From contig NZ_JAGIYZ010000013.1 of NCBI RefSeq assembly GCF_017813355.1, positions 100,162 to 164,161 of the forward strand: 64,000 nt of DNA, written 5' to 3'. The notes beneath the pieces were generated by a model, which was given only the letters and a program-made list of their open reading frames with translations, did no database searches and was not told where the DNA came from. Of this stretch, positions 48,067 to 57,574 are shown in pieces (the stretch's first letter is position 1; every line of letters begins with the position of its first letter). Made by a program: the position numbers and the translations under genes. Origin of the DNA: Roseomonas nitratireducens. GTDB lineage: Bacteria; Pseudomonadota; Alphaproteobacteria; Acetobacterales; Acetobacteraceae.

Positions 48067-50042
48067 GCGGCGTTCTCCCGGGGTTCGGCGGCGGGGCCGA
48101 GGCCGAGCGCGAGGCCGACCATCCATGCATCGCGCAGGACGGACAGGTAGTCGCCCGGCTGGTTGGCATCGCCCACCAGGGTGTGCGGCAGGCCGGTCGC
48201 CTCGACCTCGGCCAGCGCGTCGCGGTTCGGCAGGGCGCCCACCGCGGCGATCACATGGGTGACGCCGTCGAGGCGCAGCGGCGCGCCGTCCACGGCGCCG
48301 TGCAGCGCGCCATCCTCCAGCCGGTCGACGCGCGCCCTGGTATGGAAGGCCACGCCCGCCGCCCGCAGCCGGATCATGATGTCGGTGCGGTTGTTGCGCG
48401 CCATGGCGGGCGCGATCGCCGCCGTCGCCTCCAGCACCGTGATCCGGCAGCGACGCAGCGCCAGGATCTCGGCGACCTCCAGCCCGACGATGCCGCCGCC
48501 GATCACCGCGACGACCGCGCCTTCGGGCACCAGCCCGGGGTCGAGCATCACGTCCCAGGCCTGCAGCGGCGCGGCGCCCGGCAGCGCCAGCGGCCGCGGC
48601 CGCGCGCCGGTGGCGAGCACGACATGGTCCGGCGCGAAGGCGCGGATCGCCGCTTCCGTCGCCTCCACCCCGCAGCGCACGCGCACGCCCAGCGCCATCG
48701 CCTGGTCCCAGCGCCAGGTCCAGAGCGGGCGCACTTCCTCCTTGTCCGGCGCGGCGACGGCCAGGTGGATCTGCCCGCCGGGCCGCGCGGCCTTCTCCCA
48801 GACCTCGACCTCATGCCCGCGCGCGGCGGCCAGGCGCGCGACCTCCATCCCGCCGACGCCGGCGCCGAGCACCAGGATGCGCTGGCGAGCCGGTGCCCGC
48901 GGCAGCGGCGGCTCGGAGAATTCCGGCGCCTCGAACTCCGTGCCGAGCATCGGGTTGGTCACGCAGGCGACGTCGCGTTCCAGCGTCAGCCGCTCGAAGC
49001 ACACGTTGCAGGATATGCAGAGCCGGATCGGCACCGGCGATTCGCCGAAGGCCTTGCGCGGCCAGTGCGCGTCCGCGGTCAGCGCGCGGCCGAGCGAGAC
49101 GTAGTCCGCCGCCCCGCTCGCCAGCACGGCCTCGGCATCCTCGGGTGTGAGGATGCGGCCGGCGATGATGGTCGGGATGCCGACCGCGTCGGTGATCGGC
49201 TTCGCATGGGGTTCCAGCGTGCGGCGCGGCATAGATGGCGGCTGGATGCAGAAGCGCGACAGGGTCGGGCTCTCGTTCGTCCCGCCGGAAAGGTCGAGCG
49301 CCGTGACGCCCGCCGCCTCCAGCATGCGCGCCAGTTCGACCATCTCCTCGATCGGGTAGCCGTCCTCGCAGTACTCGGTGCAGGAGATGCGGACCCAGAG
49401 CGGGAAGTCGGGCAGCGCGTCGCGCAGGCGGTGCACCGTCTCGAGCAGCAGGCGCGCGCGGTTCGCCAGGCTGCCGCCGTATTCGTCGGTCCGCCGGTTG
49501 ATGCGCGAGGTCAGGAACTGCTGGAACAGGTAGCCATTGGCCGCGTGCAGCTCGACGGCGTCGTAGCCGGCCTGGCGCAGCCGCCGCGCCGCGGCGACGA
49601 AATCCTTCTGGATCGCCACTATCTCGGCCTTGTCGAGCGGGCGCACCGCGTCGCCGGTGTTCGGGTTGGTCCAGGGCGAAGGGCCGACCGGCTCCATGTT
49701 CAGCACCAGCCGCCGCAGCAGCGCGCCGCGGTGGTTCAGCTGGCCGATGGTCAGGCAGTCATGCCGCCTGATCGCCTCGACGAGCCGCGCGAGGCCGGGG
49801 ACGAAGCGGTCGTGATAGATCCACAGCGAGTTGTTGTGCGCCCGCCCGCCCTCGCTGACCGCCATCGCCTCGGTGACGATGGCGGCCACGCCGCCCTTCG
49901 CGCGTTCCTCGTAGTAGGCGCGGTCGCGCTCGGTCGACAGCCCGTCGCTGGTGCTGAAGTTGGTCCCCATCGGCGCCATGACGAGGCGGTTCTTCATGCG
50001 CAGCGGGCCGATCATTCCCGCCTGCCGCAGCAGCGACGTCAT
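48063..50042 (-). CDS. NADH:flavin oxidoreductase, 2,4-dienoyl-CoA reductase-like, with FAD/NAD domain
   Basis: A 659-residue multidomain flavoenzyme. Residues about 1-370 form an Old Yellow Enzyme TIM barrel (MKNRLVMAPMGTNFS, GQLNHRGALLR, ELHAANGYLFQQFLTSRIN, RTDEYGGSLANR). A Cys cluster LCISCNVCFERL, with a further Cys in DVACVTNP, fits a 4Fe-4S site. The C-terminal half has two nucleotide loops, VLGAGVGGMEVARLAA and VIGGGIVGLEVAEIL, for FAD and NAD(P)H. Relatives reduce dienoyl-CoAs, enones or trimethylamine-type substrates. The cluster spacing C-x2-C-x2-C is slightly shorter than usual. It is 5 bases after the dehydrogenase gene. Confidence 0.9.
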   Translation of the reverse strand: MTSLLRQAGMIGPLRMKNRLVMAPMGTNFSTSDGLSTERDRAYYEERAKGGVAAIVTEAMAVSEGGRAHNNSLWIYHDRFVPGLARLVEAIRRHDCLTIGQLNHRGALLRRLVLNMEPVGPSPWTNPNTGDAVRPLDKAEIVAIQKDFVAAARRLRQAGYDAVELHAANGYLFQQFLTSRINRRTDEYGGSLANRARLLLETVHRLRDALPDFPLWVRISCTEYCEDGYPIEEMVELARMLEAAGVTALDLSGGTNESPTLSRFCIQPPSMPRRTLEPHAKPITDAVGIPTIIAGRILTPEDAEAVLASGAADYVSLGRALTADAHWPRKAFGESPVPIRLCISCNVCFERLTLERDVACVTNPMLGTEFEAPEFSEPPLPRAPARQRILVLGAGVGGMEVARLAAARGHEVEVWEKAARPGGQIHLAVAAPDKEEVRPLWTWRWDQAMALGVRVRCGVEATEAAIRAFAPDHVVLATGARPRPLALPGAAPLQAWDVMLDPGLVPEGAVVAVIGGGIVGLEVAEILALRRCRITVLEATAAIAPAMARNNRTDIMIRLRAAGVAFHTRARVDRLEDGALHGAVDGAPLRLDGVTHVIAAVGALPNRDALAEVEATGLPHTLVGDANQPGDYLSVLRDAWMVGLALGLGPAAEPRENAA

Positions 50043-50047
50043 CGCGG

Positions 50048-50983
50048 CTACTTCGCCTTGTCGGCGTCGAGCACCGCCTGCACGGCGGCGGGATCGCAGG
50101 CGATGGCGACCCCCGCGCGCTCGAGCTGCAGCTTCATCGGCACGCGGCTGTCGAGGTTCTCCCAGCCGCGGTTCATCGCCTCGTTCATCTCCTCCAGCGT
50201 CAGGTTGCAGAAGCGCATCGGCACGCCGAGGTCGCGGCCCATCTGCACGGCGAGCGAGACATCCTTGTGCGCGAGCTTCAGCGAGAAGGCCGGCGGGTCG
50301 TAGCGGTCCACCAGGAACTGGTCGGTGATCCGGTCGAAGGTGCGCCGGCGGCCGAGCGAGCCCTGGCGGATCGCCTTCCACAGATCGAGCGGATCCATCC
50401 CCGCCTTCACGCCCATGGAGAAGACCTCGGCCATCGCCGTCTGGATCGCGTATCCGGCCATGTTGTGCACGAGCTTGGCGACCGTCGCGCTGCCGACCGG
50501 GCCGATATAGGCCGCCTGGTCGCCGAAGGCGTCGAGCACGGGCTTGCAGCGGTCGAACACCGCACGGTCGCCGCCGACCCAGATGGCGAGCTTGCCGCTC
50601 TCGGCCCCCTTGGGCCCGCCGCTGACCGGCGCGTCGAAGCCGAAGGCGCCCTTCGCGGCGAGCGCCTCGGCGAAGCGCTTCACCAGCGCCTGGGAATTGG
50701 TGGACAGGTCGAAATACGCCGCGCCGGGCTTCACGCCGGCCAGGATGCCCTCGGGGCCGAAGACCACCGGCTCGACCTCCTTCGGCCCGGGCAGGGAGGT
50801 GAAGATCACCTCGCATTGCTCAGCCACCGCCCTGGGGCTGTCGGCCCAGGCCGCCCCGGCGGACAGCCGGTTCGCGCCCGCTTCCCGGCGGATGTCGTGG
50901 ATGACGAGCTCGTACCCGGCCTTCTGGATGTTGGCGGCCATGAAGGCCCCCATCGTGCCCAGGCCGATGAAACCCACCTTCAT
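50048..50983 (-). CDS. 3-hydroxyisobutyrate dehydrogenase-family NAD(P)-dependent reductase
   Basis: A 311-residue beta-hydroxyacid dehydrogenase. The N-terminal Rossmann motif is KVGFIGLGTMGAFMAANI, followed by the conserved FTSLPGPKEV region, the substrate loop FDAPVSGGPKGAESGKLAIW, and the catalytic Lys in VAKLVHNMAGYAIQ. 3-Hydroxyisobutyrate, tartronate semialdehyde or related 3-hydroxy acids are typical substrates. It is 4 bases from the CMD gene upstream and 5 from the flavin enzyme downstream, deep inside the operon. Confidence 0.9.
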   Translation of the reverse strand: MKVGFIGLGTMGAFMAANIQKAGYELVIHDIRREAGANRLSAGAAWADSPRAVAEQCEVIFTSLPGPKEVEPVVFGPEGILAGVKPGAAYFDLSTNSQALVKRFAEALAAKGAFGFDAPVSGGPKGAESGKLAIWVGGDRAVFDRCKPVLDAFGDQAAYIGPVGSATVAKLVHNMAGYAIQTAMAEVFSMGVKAGMDPLDLWKAIRQGSLGRRRTFDRITDQFLVDRYDPPAFSLKLAHKDVSLAVQMGRDLGVPMRFCNLTLEEMNEAMNRGWENLDSRVPMKLQLERAGVAIACDPAAVQAVLDADKAK

Positions 50984-50987
50984 GGCG

Positions 50988-51323
50988 TCAGCCCTTCGCC
51001 TTGTCCTGGGCCTCGAACACGTCCACCGCCACATGGGCGGCGGTCATGGCGGAGGGCCAGCCGGAATACATGGCGAGGTGGGTGATGATCTCGCTCACTT
51101 CCTCCCGCGTCAGGCCGTTCGTCAGGCCGCGCCCGATATGGCTGTTGAGCTGGTCCTGCCAGCCGAGCGCGACGAGCGCGGCGATGGTGACCATGCTGCG
51201 GTCGCGCTTCGAAAGCTGCGGCCGGGCCCAGACATCGCCGTAGACGTACTCGTTCGTCATCTCCACCAGCTTGGGGAAGGCCGGGTTGATGCGGTCGCGG
51301 CGGGCGGAAGGCGGGGCGGCCAT
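50988..51323 (-). CDS. Carboxymuconolactone decarboxylase-family protein
   Basis: A 111-residue member of the CMD/AhpD-like superfamily. The segments DRSMVTIAALVALGWQDQL, SHIGRGLTNGLTREEVSEI and the ending ITHLAMYSGWPSAMTAAHVA match the gamma-carboxymuconolactone decarboxylase (PcaC) pattern. The Cys-x-x-Cys of AhpD-type peroxidase relatives is absent, which favours a decarboxylase or lyase role. An AGGAGA ribosome binding site precedes the ATG. It is the first gene of the minus-strand operon and is divergent from the LysR regulator across 237 bases. Confidence 0.88.
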   Translation of the reverse strand: MAAPPSARRDRINPAFPKLVEMTNEYVYGDVWARPQLSKRDRSMVTIAALVALGWQDQLNSHIGRGLTNGLTREEVSEIITHLAMYSGWPSAMTAAHVAVDVFEAQDKAKG

Positions 51324-51520
51324 GGGATTCTCCTGTGCGGCTTCGCGGTCTCGGCGCCGCGCGGGGCCGAACCGGGGCGGCTGCGCGCCAGCCCGCGCGG
51401 GGCCGCGTCGCGCCCCGCCCCGAACCCTTGCGTTTCCGTCCCGTGCCGGCGCCTCGCGGCGGCCGGGGGCGAGCATTCCAGCGGCCAGGACGCCGGACAA
51501 CCGCGATGCCTGCCCAAGAG

Positions 51521-51537
51521 TATTGATCGCGTTTATA
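51521..51537. promoter_or_regulatory. LysR-type box in the divergent promoter region
   Basis: TAT-N11-ATA (51521-51537) fits the T-N11-A pattern bound by LysR proteins, in the intergenic region between the LysR gene and the CMD operon, 23 bases before the LysR start. Binding by this LysR is inferred from position. Confidence 0.5.
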
Positions 51538-51560
51538 GGTGGGCCGGGGAGGCGGGCGGA

Positions 51561-52454
51561 ATGAACCTGCGGCAGCTCGAGGTCTTCCACGCGGTGATGC
51601 GCGCCGGGACGGTGACCGGCGCGGCGCGGCTGCTCGGCGTGACGCAGCCCTCGGTCAGCACCGTGCTCAAGCACTGCGAGGCGCAGCTGCGCATCCCGCT
51701 GTTCCGCCGCATCGGCGGCCGGCTGCAGCCGACGCCGGAAGCCGAGGCCATCCTGCCGGACATCGAGGCGATCTTCGCCCGGCTCGATTCCGTCGGGCGC
51801 CAGCTGCGGGACATGAAGGGCGGGCGCAGCGGAACCCTGTCCCTGGCCGGGGCCTTCCCGATCGCGAATGGCTACCTCGCCGCGGCCGTCGCCTCCTTCA
51901 TCGCCGAGCGGCCGGGCGTGCGCGTCGTGCTGCAGGCGCTCGCCTCCTCCGAACTGCTCGACCGCGTCGTCAGCCGGGAGATCGAGCTCGGCGTCGGGCT
52001 CGAGCCCATCGTGCACCCCGAGGTCGAGACCGAGGTGCTCGTCACCTCCGGCGTCGCCTGCGTGATGCGGGAGGACCACCCCTTCGCGGCGCAGAAGGAC
52101 GTCGCGATCCGGCAGCTCGACGGCATGCCGATCATCACCTTCCTCCCCCGCGCGCCGCTGCGCGGCTATGTCGACCGGGCGCTGTCGGAAGCGGGCATCG
52201 TGCCGCGCATCACCGTGCAGGTGAGCATGTCGATGACCGGCATGGCGCTGGCGCTGCACGGCGCGGGCATCGCGCTGGTCGAGCCCTTCCTGCTGAACAC
52301 CTTCCCCCTGCCGGGCCTGGTGGCGCGCCGGCTGCAGCCGGGCATCGAGATGAAGACGCTGCTGATCCGCGCGCGCTCCGCCCCCCGCTCGGCCATCATG
52401 GGGCATTTCGTCGCGCATCTGCGGCAGGAGGTGCCGCGCCTGCTCGGCCCCTAG
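51561..52454 (+). CDS. LysR-family transcriptional regulator
   Basis: A 297-residue LysR regulator. The winged helix-turn-helix is at residues 1-60 (MNLRQLEVFHAVMRAGTVTG, AARLLGVTQPSVSTVLKHCE, LRIPLFRRIGGRLQPTPEAE). The effector-binding domain covers residues 90-297. The ATG has GGCGGA upstream and the frame opens earlier without similarity. It is divergent from the five-gene catabolic operon and probably controls it in response to a pathway intermediate. Its stop codon overlaps the convergent hydrolase stop within one CTAG. Confidence 0.92.
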   Translation: MNLRQLEVFHAVMRAGTVTGAARLLGVTQPSVSTVLKHCEAQLRIPLFRRIGGRLQPTPEAEAILPDIEAIFARLDSVGRQLRDMKGGRSGTLSLAGAFPIANGYLAAAVASFIAERPGVRVVLQALASSELLDRVVSREIELGVGLEPIVHPEVETEVLVTSGVACVMREDHPFAAQKDVAIRQLDGMPIITFLPRAPLRGYVDRALSEAGIVPRITVQVSMSMTGMALALHGAGIALVEPFLLNTFPLPGLVARRLQPGIEMKTLLIRARSAPRSAIMGHFVAHLRQEVPRLLGP

Positions 52455-53308
52455 GCCGGGTGCCGCGCGAGGTGTTCGACCAGCAGCGCGGAGACGCGGT
52501 CCGGCACCTGGTCCGGCGCGTAGTGGCCGACGCCGGGCAGCACCTCGAAGCGGTAGGGCGCGTCCACGAAGGCGCCCGTGCCCTCGGCGGCCATGCGCCC
52601 GACCGTGTCGTCGGCGTCGCCCCAGATGAACAGCGTGGGCACCTTCACGGGCCCGGTCTGGCGATAGACCTTCCCGCGCGCGCGGTACCAGGCGAGCGCG
52701 GCCTCCATCGCCGGCGGCGAGCCCAGCACGGACAGGTGCTTCGCCGTCGCCGCGGCGGGCACGCCATTGGCCGCGTGGCGGACGCGGATCCATTCGGCGT
52801 CGTTCGCGAGCAGCCGCCCGCCGGCCTCGGGGTCCTGGAACGCCTTGTGGTGGCGCGACCGGTGCGCCTGCCCGGGGTCTTCCTCCAGCGCGCGCGCGAA
52901 GGCGGCGGGGTGCGGCCGCGACAGCATGGTCAGGGAGGCAAGCCGGTCGGGGAAGCGGAAGGCGATGTCCCAGGCGAGGCTGCCGCCCCAGTCATGGCCG
53001 ACGAGGTGGAAGCGACGGTCGCGATGCCCCAACCGGTCGGCCAGGGCGAGCGCGTCGCCGATCAGCAGTTCGATGTCGTATTCCGCGACGCGGGCGGGAT
53101 CGGGGCGCGCGCCGGGCGAGTAGCCGCGCTGGTTCGGCGCGGCGGCGAGGAAGCCGGCGGCCGCCAGCGCCGGCAGCTGCGCGTCGTACAGATGCCGCGA
53201 CACCGCGAAGCCGTGCAGCAGCAGCACCAGCGGCGCATCCGGCGGCCCGGCGAGCGAGACGTCGAAGGCCAGCCCCGGCTGCGTCTCGATCCGTCGGTCT
53301 TCGATCAT
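52451..53308 (-). CDS. Alpha/beta hydrolase (epoxide hydrolase/dehalogenase-like)
   Basis: A 285-residue alpha/beta hydrolase. The oxyanion motif is LLLHGFAVSRHLY near residue 33, followed by PNQRGYSPGARP and the nucleophile elbow LVGHDWGGSLAWDIA, where the nucleophile is Asp. An Asp nucleophile in GHDWGG is typical of epoxide hydrolases and haloalkane dehalogenases. The acid is likely in FIWGDADDTVG and the catalytic His in LPGVGHYAPDQ. GGGAGG precedes the ATG. It is convergent with the LysR gene. Substrate unknown. Confidence 0.87.
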   Translation of the reverse strand: MIEDRRIETQPGLAFDVSLAGPPDAPLVLLLHGFAVSRHLYDAQLPALAAAGFLAAAPNQRGYSPGARPDPARVAEYDIELLIGDALALADRLGHRDRRFHLVGHDWGGSLAWDIAFRFPDRLASLTMLSRPHPAAFARALEEDPGQAHRSRHHKAFQDPEAGGRLLANDAEWIRVRHAANGVPAAATAKHLSVLGSPPAMEAALAWYRARGKVYRQTGPVKVPTLFIWGDADDTVGRMAAEGTGAFVDAPYRFEVLPGVGHYAPDQVPDRVSALLVEHLARHPA

Positions 53309-53515
53309 GCATCCCTCCCGCGCCCGCTCGCAGCATTGCAGCAGATCGCGTTCGCGCAAGCGCCGGGCGCCGGCGCGGTGCGAAAGGCCATGTCATTCCT
53401 CGGCCGGACGGGTGTGCGGTTGACGCAGGACAAGGCGCGGCGGCGCCCCGTCCCGCAGGCTGGCGCATGACGTCGGCCGGGCGACAACGCCCCGCGACGC
53501 GCCAGGAGGTGGACC

Positions 53516-53983
53516 ATGGACCTGCTGATCCCCACGCCGCTCAAGGCGGAACACGATGAACTCCACCGCGCGCTCCTGCGCGCGACCACCGCGGGCGGGC
53601 GTACCGGGGAGGCGGCGCGGGAAGTCGCGCGGCTGCTGCACCCGCATTTCGTGAAGGAGGAAGCCTTCGCCCTGCCGCCGCTGGGGCTTCTGGCCCAGCT
53701 CGCCCGCGGGGAGACCCCGGCGCCCGCCGTCGCCGAGGCGGCCATCGGCATGGCCGGGCGGCTGCGGGCGGAACTGCCGGAGATGCTGGCCGAGCACGGC
53801 CGGATCGTCGGCGCGCTCGAGGCCCTCGTCGCCGCGGCGGACACCGAGGGGCATGCCGAGGTCGCCGCCTTCGCCGAGGCGCTGAAGCAGCATGCGAGGA
53901 CCGAGGAGGAAGTGCTCTACCCCGCCGCCATCCTGCTCGGCGACCGCCTGCGCGACGCGGCGGCGGGCGCCGGCCGGGCGTGA
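53516..53983 (+). CDS. Hemerythrin HHE-domain protein
   Basis: A 155-residue protein with a hemerythrin-like four-helix bundle binding a di-iron site. Iron ligands are suggested by LKAEHDELHRALL, LHPHFVKEEAFALPPLG, MLAEHGRIVGAL and LKQHARTEEEVLYPAAI, which supply the spaced His and Glu residues. Such proteins sense or store oxygen, nitric oxide or iron. AGGAGG lies 8 bases ahead of the ATG. It stands alone between a hydrolase (divergent) and the ABC exporter genes (convergent). Confidence 0.87.
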   Translation: MDLLIPTPLKAEHDELHRALLRATTAGGRTGEAAREVARLLHPHFVKEEAFALPPLGLLAQLARGETPAPAVAEAAIGMAGRLRAELPEMLAEHGRIVGALEALVAAADTEGHAEVAAFAEALKQHARTEEEVLYPAAILLGDRLRDAAAGAGRA

Positions 53984-54016
53984 CGCGGCCGGGGGCGGCG
54001 CGCGGCCGCCCCGCGC

Positions 54017-55210
54017 CTATCGCGCGCGGCTGACGCGCGCGCCGTCGCGCAGCGTGCTCGGCGGGAAGAGGATCACGGTCTCCCCGGGCGCGAGGCCGCC
54101 CGCGACCATGGCGCCGCGGGCCGCGCGCCGGGCGATCTCGACGCCCCGCTCGCGCGCCACGCCGTCCTGCACGACGAAGGCCGCCCAGCCGGCCCCGCGC
54201 CGGAACAGCGCGCCGACCGGCACCAGCACGGCATCCTCGATCGCCTCCACCGTGATCCGCGCATCGACGCGGAAGCCGTCGCCGAGCGCGGCCCTGCGTT
54301 CCGGCGGATCGACCAGGTCCACCAGCACCCAGACGCGCTGTTCCTCGACGCCGAGCGCCGAGACGCGCGTGAAGGCGCCGGGCTCGACGCGCCGGACGCG
54401 GCCTTCCAGCGGCGCGGGCCCGCCCCAGCGCTCGATCGCGACGGGCGCGCCGGGGCGGATGCCGACCGCCTCGGTCGTCAGGACATCGACCGCGACCTCC
54501 AGCTCCGCCGGGTCGCCCAGTTCGAGCAGCGGCGCGCCGGCGGCGACCACCGCCTCGCTTTCCTGCAGCACGCGCAGCACGCGCGCAGCGACGGGCGCGC
54601 GCACATCGTGCCGCTCCGGCGCGCTGCCCGGCGCCTCGGCCGAGGCGAGCAGCGCGCGCGCCTGATCCAGCTCATGCTCCGCGGCGTGCCGGCGCCGCTC
54701 GGCGGCCAGCATGTCGCGCGCGGCGGTGCGCCCGGCCAGTTCCGCGCGCTCCAGCTGCTGGAGCGGTGCGGCGCCGCGCGCCTGCAACTCGCGCATGCGC
54801 GCCGCATCGGCCTCGGCCTGGGCCCGCTGGGCGGCGGCGCGCTCCACCAGCACGCCGGCCTGCTGCAGCATCGCCTCGGCCGCGCCGACGCGTTCCTCCG
54901 CCTCCCGCCGCGCGCGGGGGCCGAGCAGGGCCGCGGGCGGGGCCAGGATCTCCGCGACGAGGTCGCCGCGCGCCACCGCGTCGCCGGCACGCGCGCCGAG
55001 CCGCAGCACCTGCCCGGCGACGGGGGCGGAGACGACGTAGCGGTCCCGCACCCGCGTGCGGCCGTCCTCCTCCACGAAGGCCTCGAAGCGGCCGCGCGTG
55101 ACCTCGGCGGTCTCGACGGGCACCGGGCGCGGGCGGAAGGCGAACACCGCCCCGCCGGCCGCGAGGAGCACGGCGGCGGCGACCAGCGCGCGGCGGAGAT
55201 TCGGCCCCAT
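54017..55210 (-). CDS. HlyD-family periplasmic adaptor (membrane fusion) subunit
   Basis: A 397-residue adaptor with one N-terminal membrane segment (RALVAAAVLLAAGGAVFAF). The first lipoyl half YVVSAPVAGQVLRLGARAGD, a coiled-coil hairpin rich in Ala/Arg/Glu (about 105-200) and the second lipoyl half DVRAPVAARVLRVL follow in the usual order. With the two genes upstream (ATPase and FtsX-type permease) it forms a DevBCA/MacAB-like exporter that links the inner membrane to an outer-membrane channel. It starts 3 bases after the permease stop. An outer-membrane partner is not encoded here. Confidence 0.9.
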   Translation of the reverse strand: MGPNLRRALVAAAVLLAAGGAVFAFRPRPVPVETAEVTRGRFEAFVEEDGRTRVRDRYVVSAPVAGQVLRLGARAGDAVARGDLVAEILAPPAALLGPRARREAEERVGAAEAMLQQAGVLVERAAAQRAQAEADAARMRELQARGAAPLQQLERAELAGRTAARDMLAAERRRHAAEHELDQARALLASAEAPGSAPERHDVRAPVAARVLRVLQESEAVVAAGAPLLELGDPAELEVAVDVLTTEAVGIRPGAPVAIERWGGPAPLEGRVRRVEPGAFTRVSALGVEEQRVWVLVDLVDPPERRAALGDGFRVDARITVEAIEDAVLVPVGALFRRGAGWAAFVVQDGVARERGVEIARRAARGAMVAGGLAPGETVILFPPSTLRDGARVSRAR

Positions 55211-55213
55211 CGC

Positions 55214-57574
55214 TCAGTCCCTCGCCTTCAGCGCGGCGACCAGGTCGAGCCGGTCGATGCGCCGCCGCACGGCGACCGCGCTGGCGAAGGCCGCGCCCAG
55301 CACCACCAGCGCCGCGGTCGCGAAGGTGGCCGCGCTTATGGCGGGCGGGACGTCGAAGCTTTCGTTGTCCCGCGCGCCCAGGATCAGCCCGACGATCCAG
55401 CGCGCCAGGACCAGCCCGAGCGGCACCGCGACGAGCGCGGCCACCGCCAGTTCCGCGAGCAGGATGCGCGCCACCTCCTGCCGCGTGAAGCCGAGCACCC
55501 TGAGGCTCGCCATCTCCCAGCCCCGTTCCTGCAGCGCGACGCGCGCGCTGTTGTAGACAACGCCGACAGCGATGATGACGCCGAATCCCGTCAGCGTCAC
55601 GGCGCTGGTCAGCACCAGGCCGGCGATCACCTCGTCGAAGACGCGCAGCCAGACCGCCTTCACGCTGGTGGCCGCGACCCGCGGGCGTTCCGCCAGCAGC
55701 GCCCACAGCGCCTGCGCCGCCGCCGGGTCGACGCGCAGCGCGACGTGGGAGACGAGGTCGTCCTCCCGCATCAGCCGGTTGAGCGCGCCGATCTCCATCA
55801 GCGCGCTGAAGCCGATGATGTCCTCGACCAGCGCGGCCACCGGCAGGTCGTGGACGCGGCGCGCGCCCTCCAGCACCTCGACCTGCACCATGTCGCCCTC
55901 CCGCACGCCGAGCCGCTCGGCCAGCCGCCGGCTGAGCGCGAGGCCCTGCGGCGGGATCGGCACGGGGCGGAGGGCGGCATCCCGCGGCACGCGCAGCTCC
56001 GCGTCCTCGGGCAGGCCGGTGACGGCGAGGAGCCGGCTGCGCTGGGCGGCGCGCAGCCGCACCGGCACGATGCGCTGCCCCTCGGCCGCCAGCACGCCGG
56101 GCAGGCGCGCCATCTCCCGCACGGCGCGGGAGGGGCGCGGGTCGGTGAGCGCCACGAAGGCGTCGCCGCGCTCGATCCGGTCGAACTGCAGCTCGACCAT
56201 GCTGTCCATCGCGTCCCACCAGAACAGGCCGAGCACCACCATCGGCACCGCCAGCGCGATGCCGAGCACGGTCAGCGCGGTGCGCAGCGGGCGGCCGAGC
56301 AGGCCGCGCAGCGGGATCTTCGCCCGCGCCCCGACGCGCCGGCCCCAGGCGCCGAGCCCGGCCCCGCCGAAGCTGGCCGGGCGCGGCGGGCGCAGGCCCT
56401 CGGCCGCCGGCAGGCGCAGGATCCGCAGCAGCGCGGCGAGCACGCCGAGCAGCGCCACCGCGAAGCTGGCCGCGGCGCCGAGCAGCGGCAGCCAGGCCGG
56501 CAGCAGGTAGGGCATCTCCGGGAAGCGGAAGAAGGGCCGGTAGTTGCCGAGCATGCCCGCGCCCATCCAGGCGCCCGCCGCGATGCCGAGCGCCGAGCCG
56601 AGCAGGCAGATGACGGCGACGAACTTCGCGTAGTGGGCGGCGATCGGGAAGGACGGGTAGCCGAGCGCCTTCAGCGCCGCGACCTGCTCGCGCTGCGCCT
56701 CCACCATCCGGCCCAGCACCACGTTCAGCAGGAAGGCGGCGATGCCGAAGAAGACCAGCGGCACGGTGACGGCGAGGGTGCGCTGCTCGGCCAGCTCGTC
56801 CTCGAGGAAGCGGTGCGATGGCTGGTCGCGCCGGCCATGCGCGCCGCGGCCGCCCCAGGGCCGCAGCAGCAGGTCGAGCTCCGCGACGACCGCCGCTTCC
56901 GACCCGCCCGGGGCGAGCGTCAGCGCCAGCTCGTTGAAGGCGCCGCGCATGTCGAAGGCGCGCGCCGCCGCTTCCTCCCCCAGCCAGAGCACGACGAAGC
57001 CGCGGTCGTCCGGCAGCGGGTTGCCGGGGCGGGAAGTGAAGACGAATTCCGGCGAATGGGCGATGCCGGCGATGCGGAAGCGTTCGCGCCGGCCATTGAG
57101 CACGGCGGCGATCTCGTCGCCCGGGCGCACGCCCCAGGCTTCGGCGAAGGCCGCGTGGATCACCGCCTCGTCGTGGCGGGTGGGTTCCGGCAGGCGGCCG
57201 GCGAGCAGCCGCAGCCGGTTGAGTTCCGGCTGCCCGCCGCCGGCCGGCAACGACAGGACGCGGCCGGCGACCGGCACTTCCGCGCCCGGCCAGTCGATGC
57301 GGGCCTCGCCGCCGACGCGCGCCTCGGCCAGCGCCACGCCCGGGATCTCGGCGATGCGCGCGAGCAGCGCGCGCGGCGTGCGCTTCACCTCGGCGAAGAC
57401 ATCCGCGAAGCGGCTTTCCGCGTAGAAGGCCCGCTGCGCCGCCCGCAGCGAGAGGAAGCTGCTGACCGACATCACCAGCACCGCGACGCCGGCGCCGACC
57501 AGGAGCGCGATGGTCAGGACCTGGCCGCGCAGCGCCCAGGCGTCGCGCAGCACCTTGCGGTCCAGCACCTTCAC
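55214..57574 (-). CDS. FtsX/LolE-type ABC transporter permease, 786 aa
   Basis: A long permease with a membrane segment near the N terminus ([20 protein letters not shown]), a large periplasmic domain (about 45-270), a central group of membrane segments including [19 protein letters not shown], a second membrane start ([20 protein letters not shown]), a second periplasmic domain and three C-terminal helices. This double arrangement is typical of the large FtsX-type permeases that work as a single chain. GTG 57574 overlaps the ATPase stop (GTGA), so the upstream open frame is not coding. It probably exports a lipophilic or peptide substrate with the adaptor downstream. Confidence 0.9.
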   Translation of the reverse strand: MKVLDRKVLRDAWALRGQVLTIALLVGAGVAVLVMSVSSFLSLRAAQRAFYAESRFADVFAEVKRTPRALLARIAEIPGVALAEARVGGEARIDWPGAEVPVAGRVLSLPAGGGQPELNRLRLLAGRLPEPTRHDEAVIHAAFAEAWGVRPGDEIAAVLNGRRERFRIAGIAHSPEFVFTSRPGNPLPDDRGFVVLWLGEEAAARAFDMRGAFNELALTLAPGGSEAAVVAELDLLLRPWGGRGAHGRRDQPSHRFLEDELAEQRTLAVTVPLVFFGIAAFLLNVVLGRMVEAQREQVAALKALGYPSFPIAAHYAKFVAVICLLGSALGIAAGAWMGAGMLGNYRPFFRFPEMPYLLPAWLPLLGAAASFAVALLGVLAALLRILRLPAAEGLRPPRPASFGGAGLGAWGRRVGARAKIPLRGLLGRPLRTALTVLGIALAVPMVVLGLFWWDAMDSMVELQFDRIERGDAFVALTDPRPSRAVREMARLPGVLAAEGQRIVPVRLRAAQRSRLLAVTGLPEDAELRVPRDAALRPVPIPPQGLALSRRLAERLGVREGDMVQVEVLEGARRVHDLPVAALVEDIIGFSALMEIGALNRLMREDDLVSHVALRVDPAAAQALWALLAERPRVAATSVKAVWLRVFDEVIAGLVLTSAVTLTGFGVIIAVGVVYNSARVALQERGWEMASLRVLGFTRQEVARILLAELAVAALVAVPLGLVLARWIVGLILGARDNESFDVPPAISAATFATAALVVLGAAFASAVAVRRRIDRLDLVAALKARD

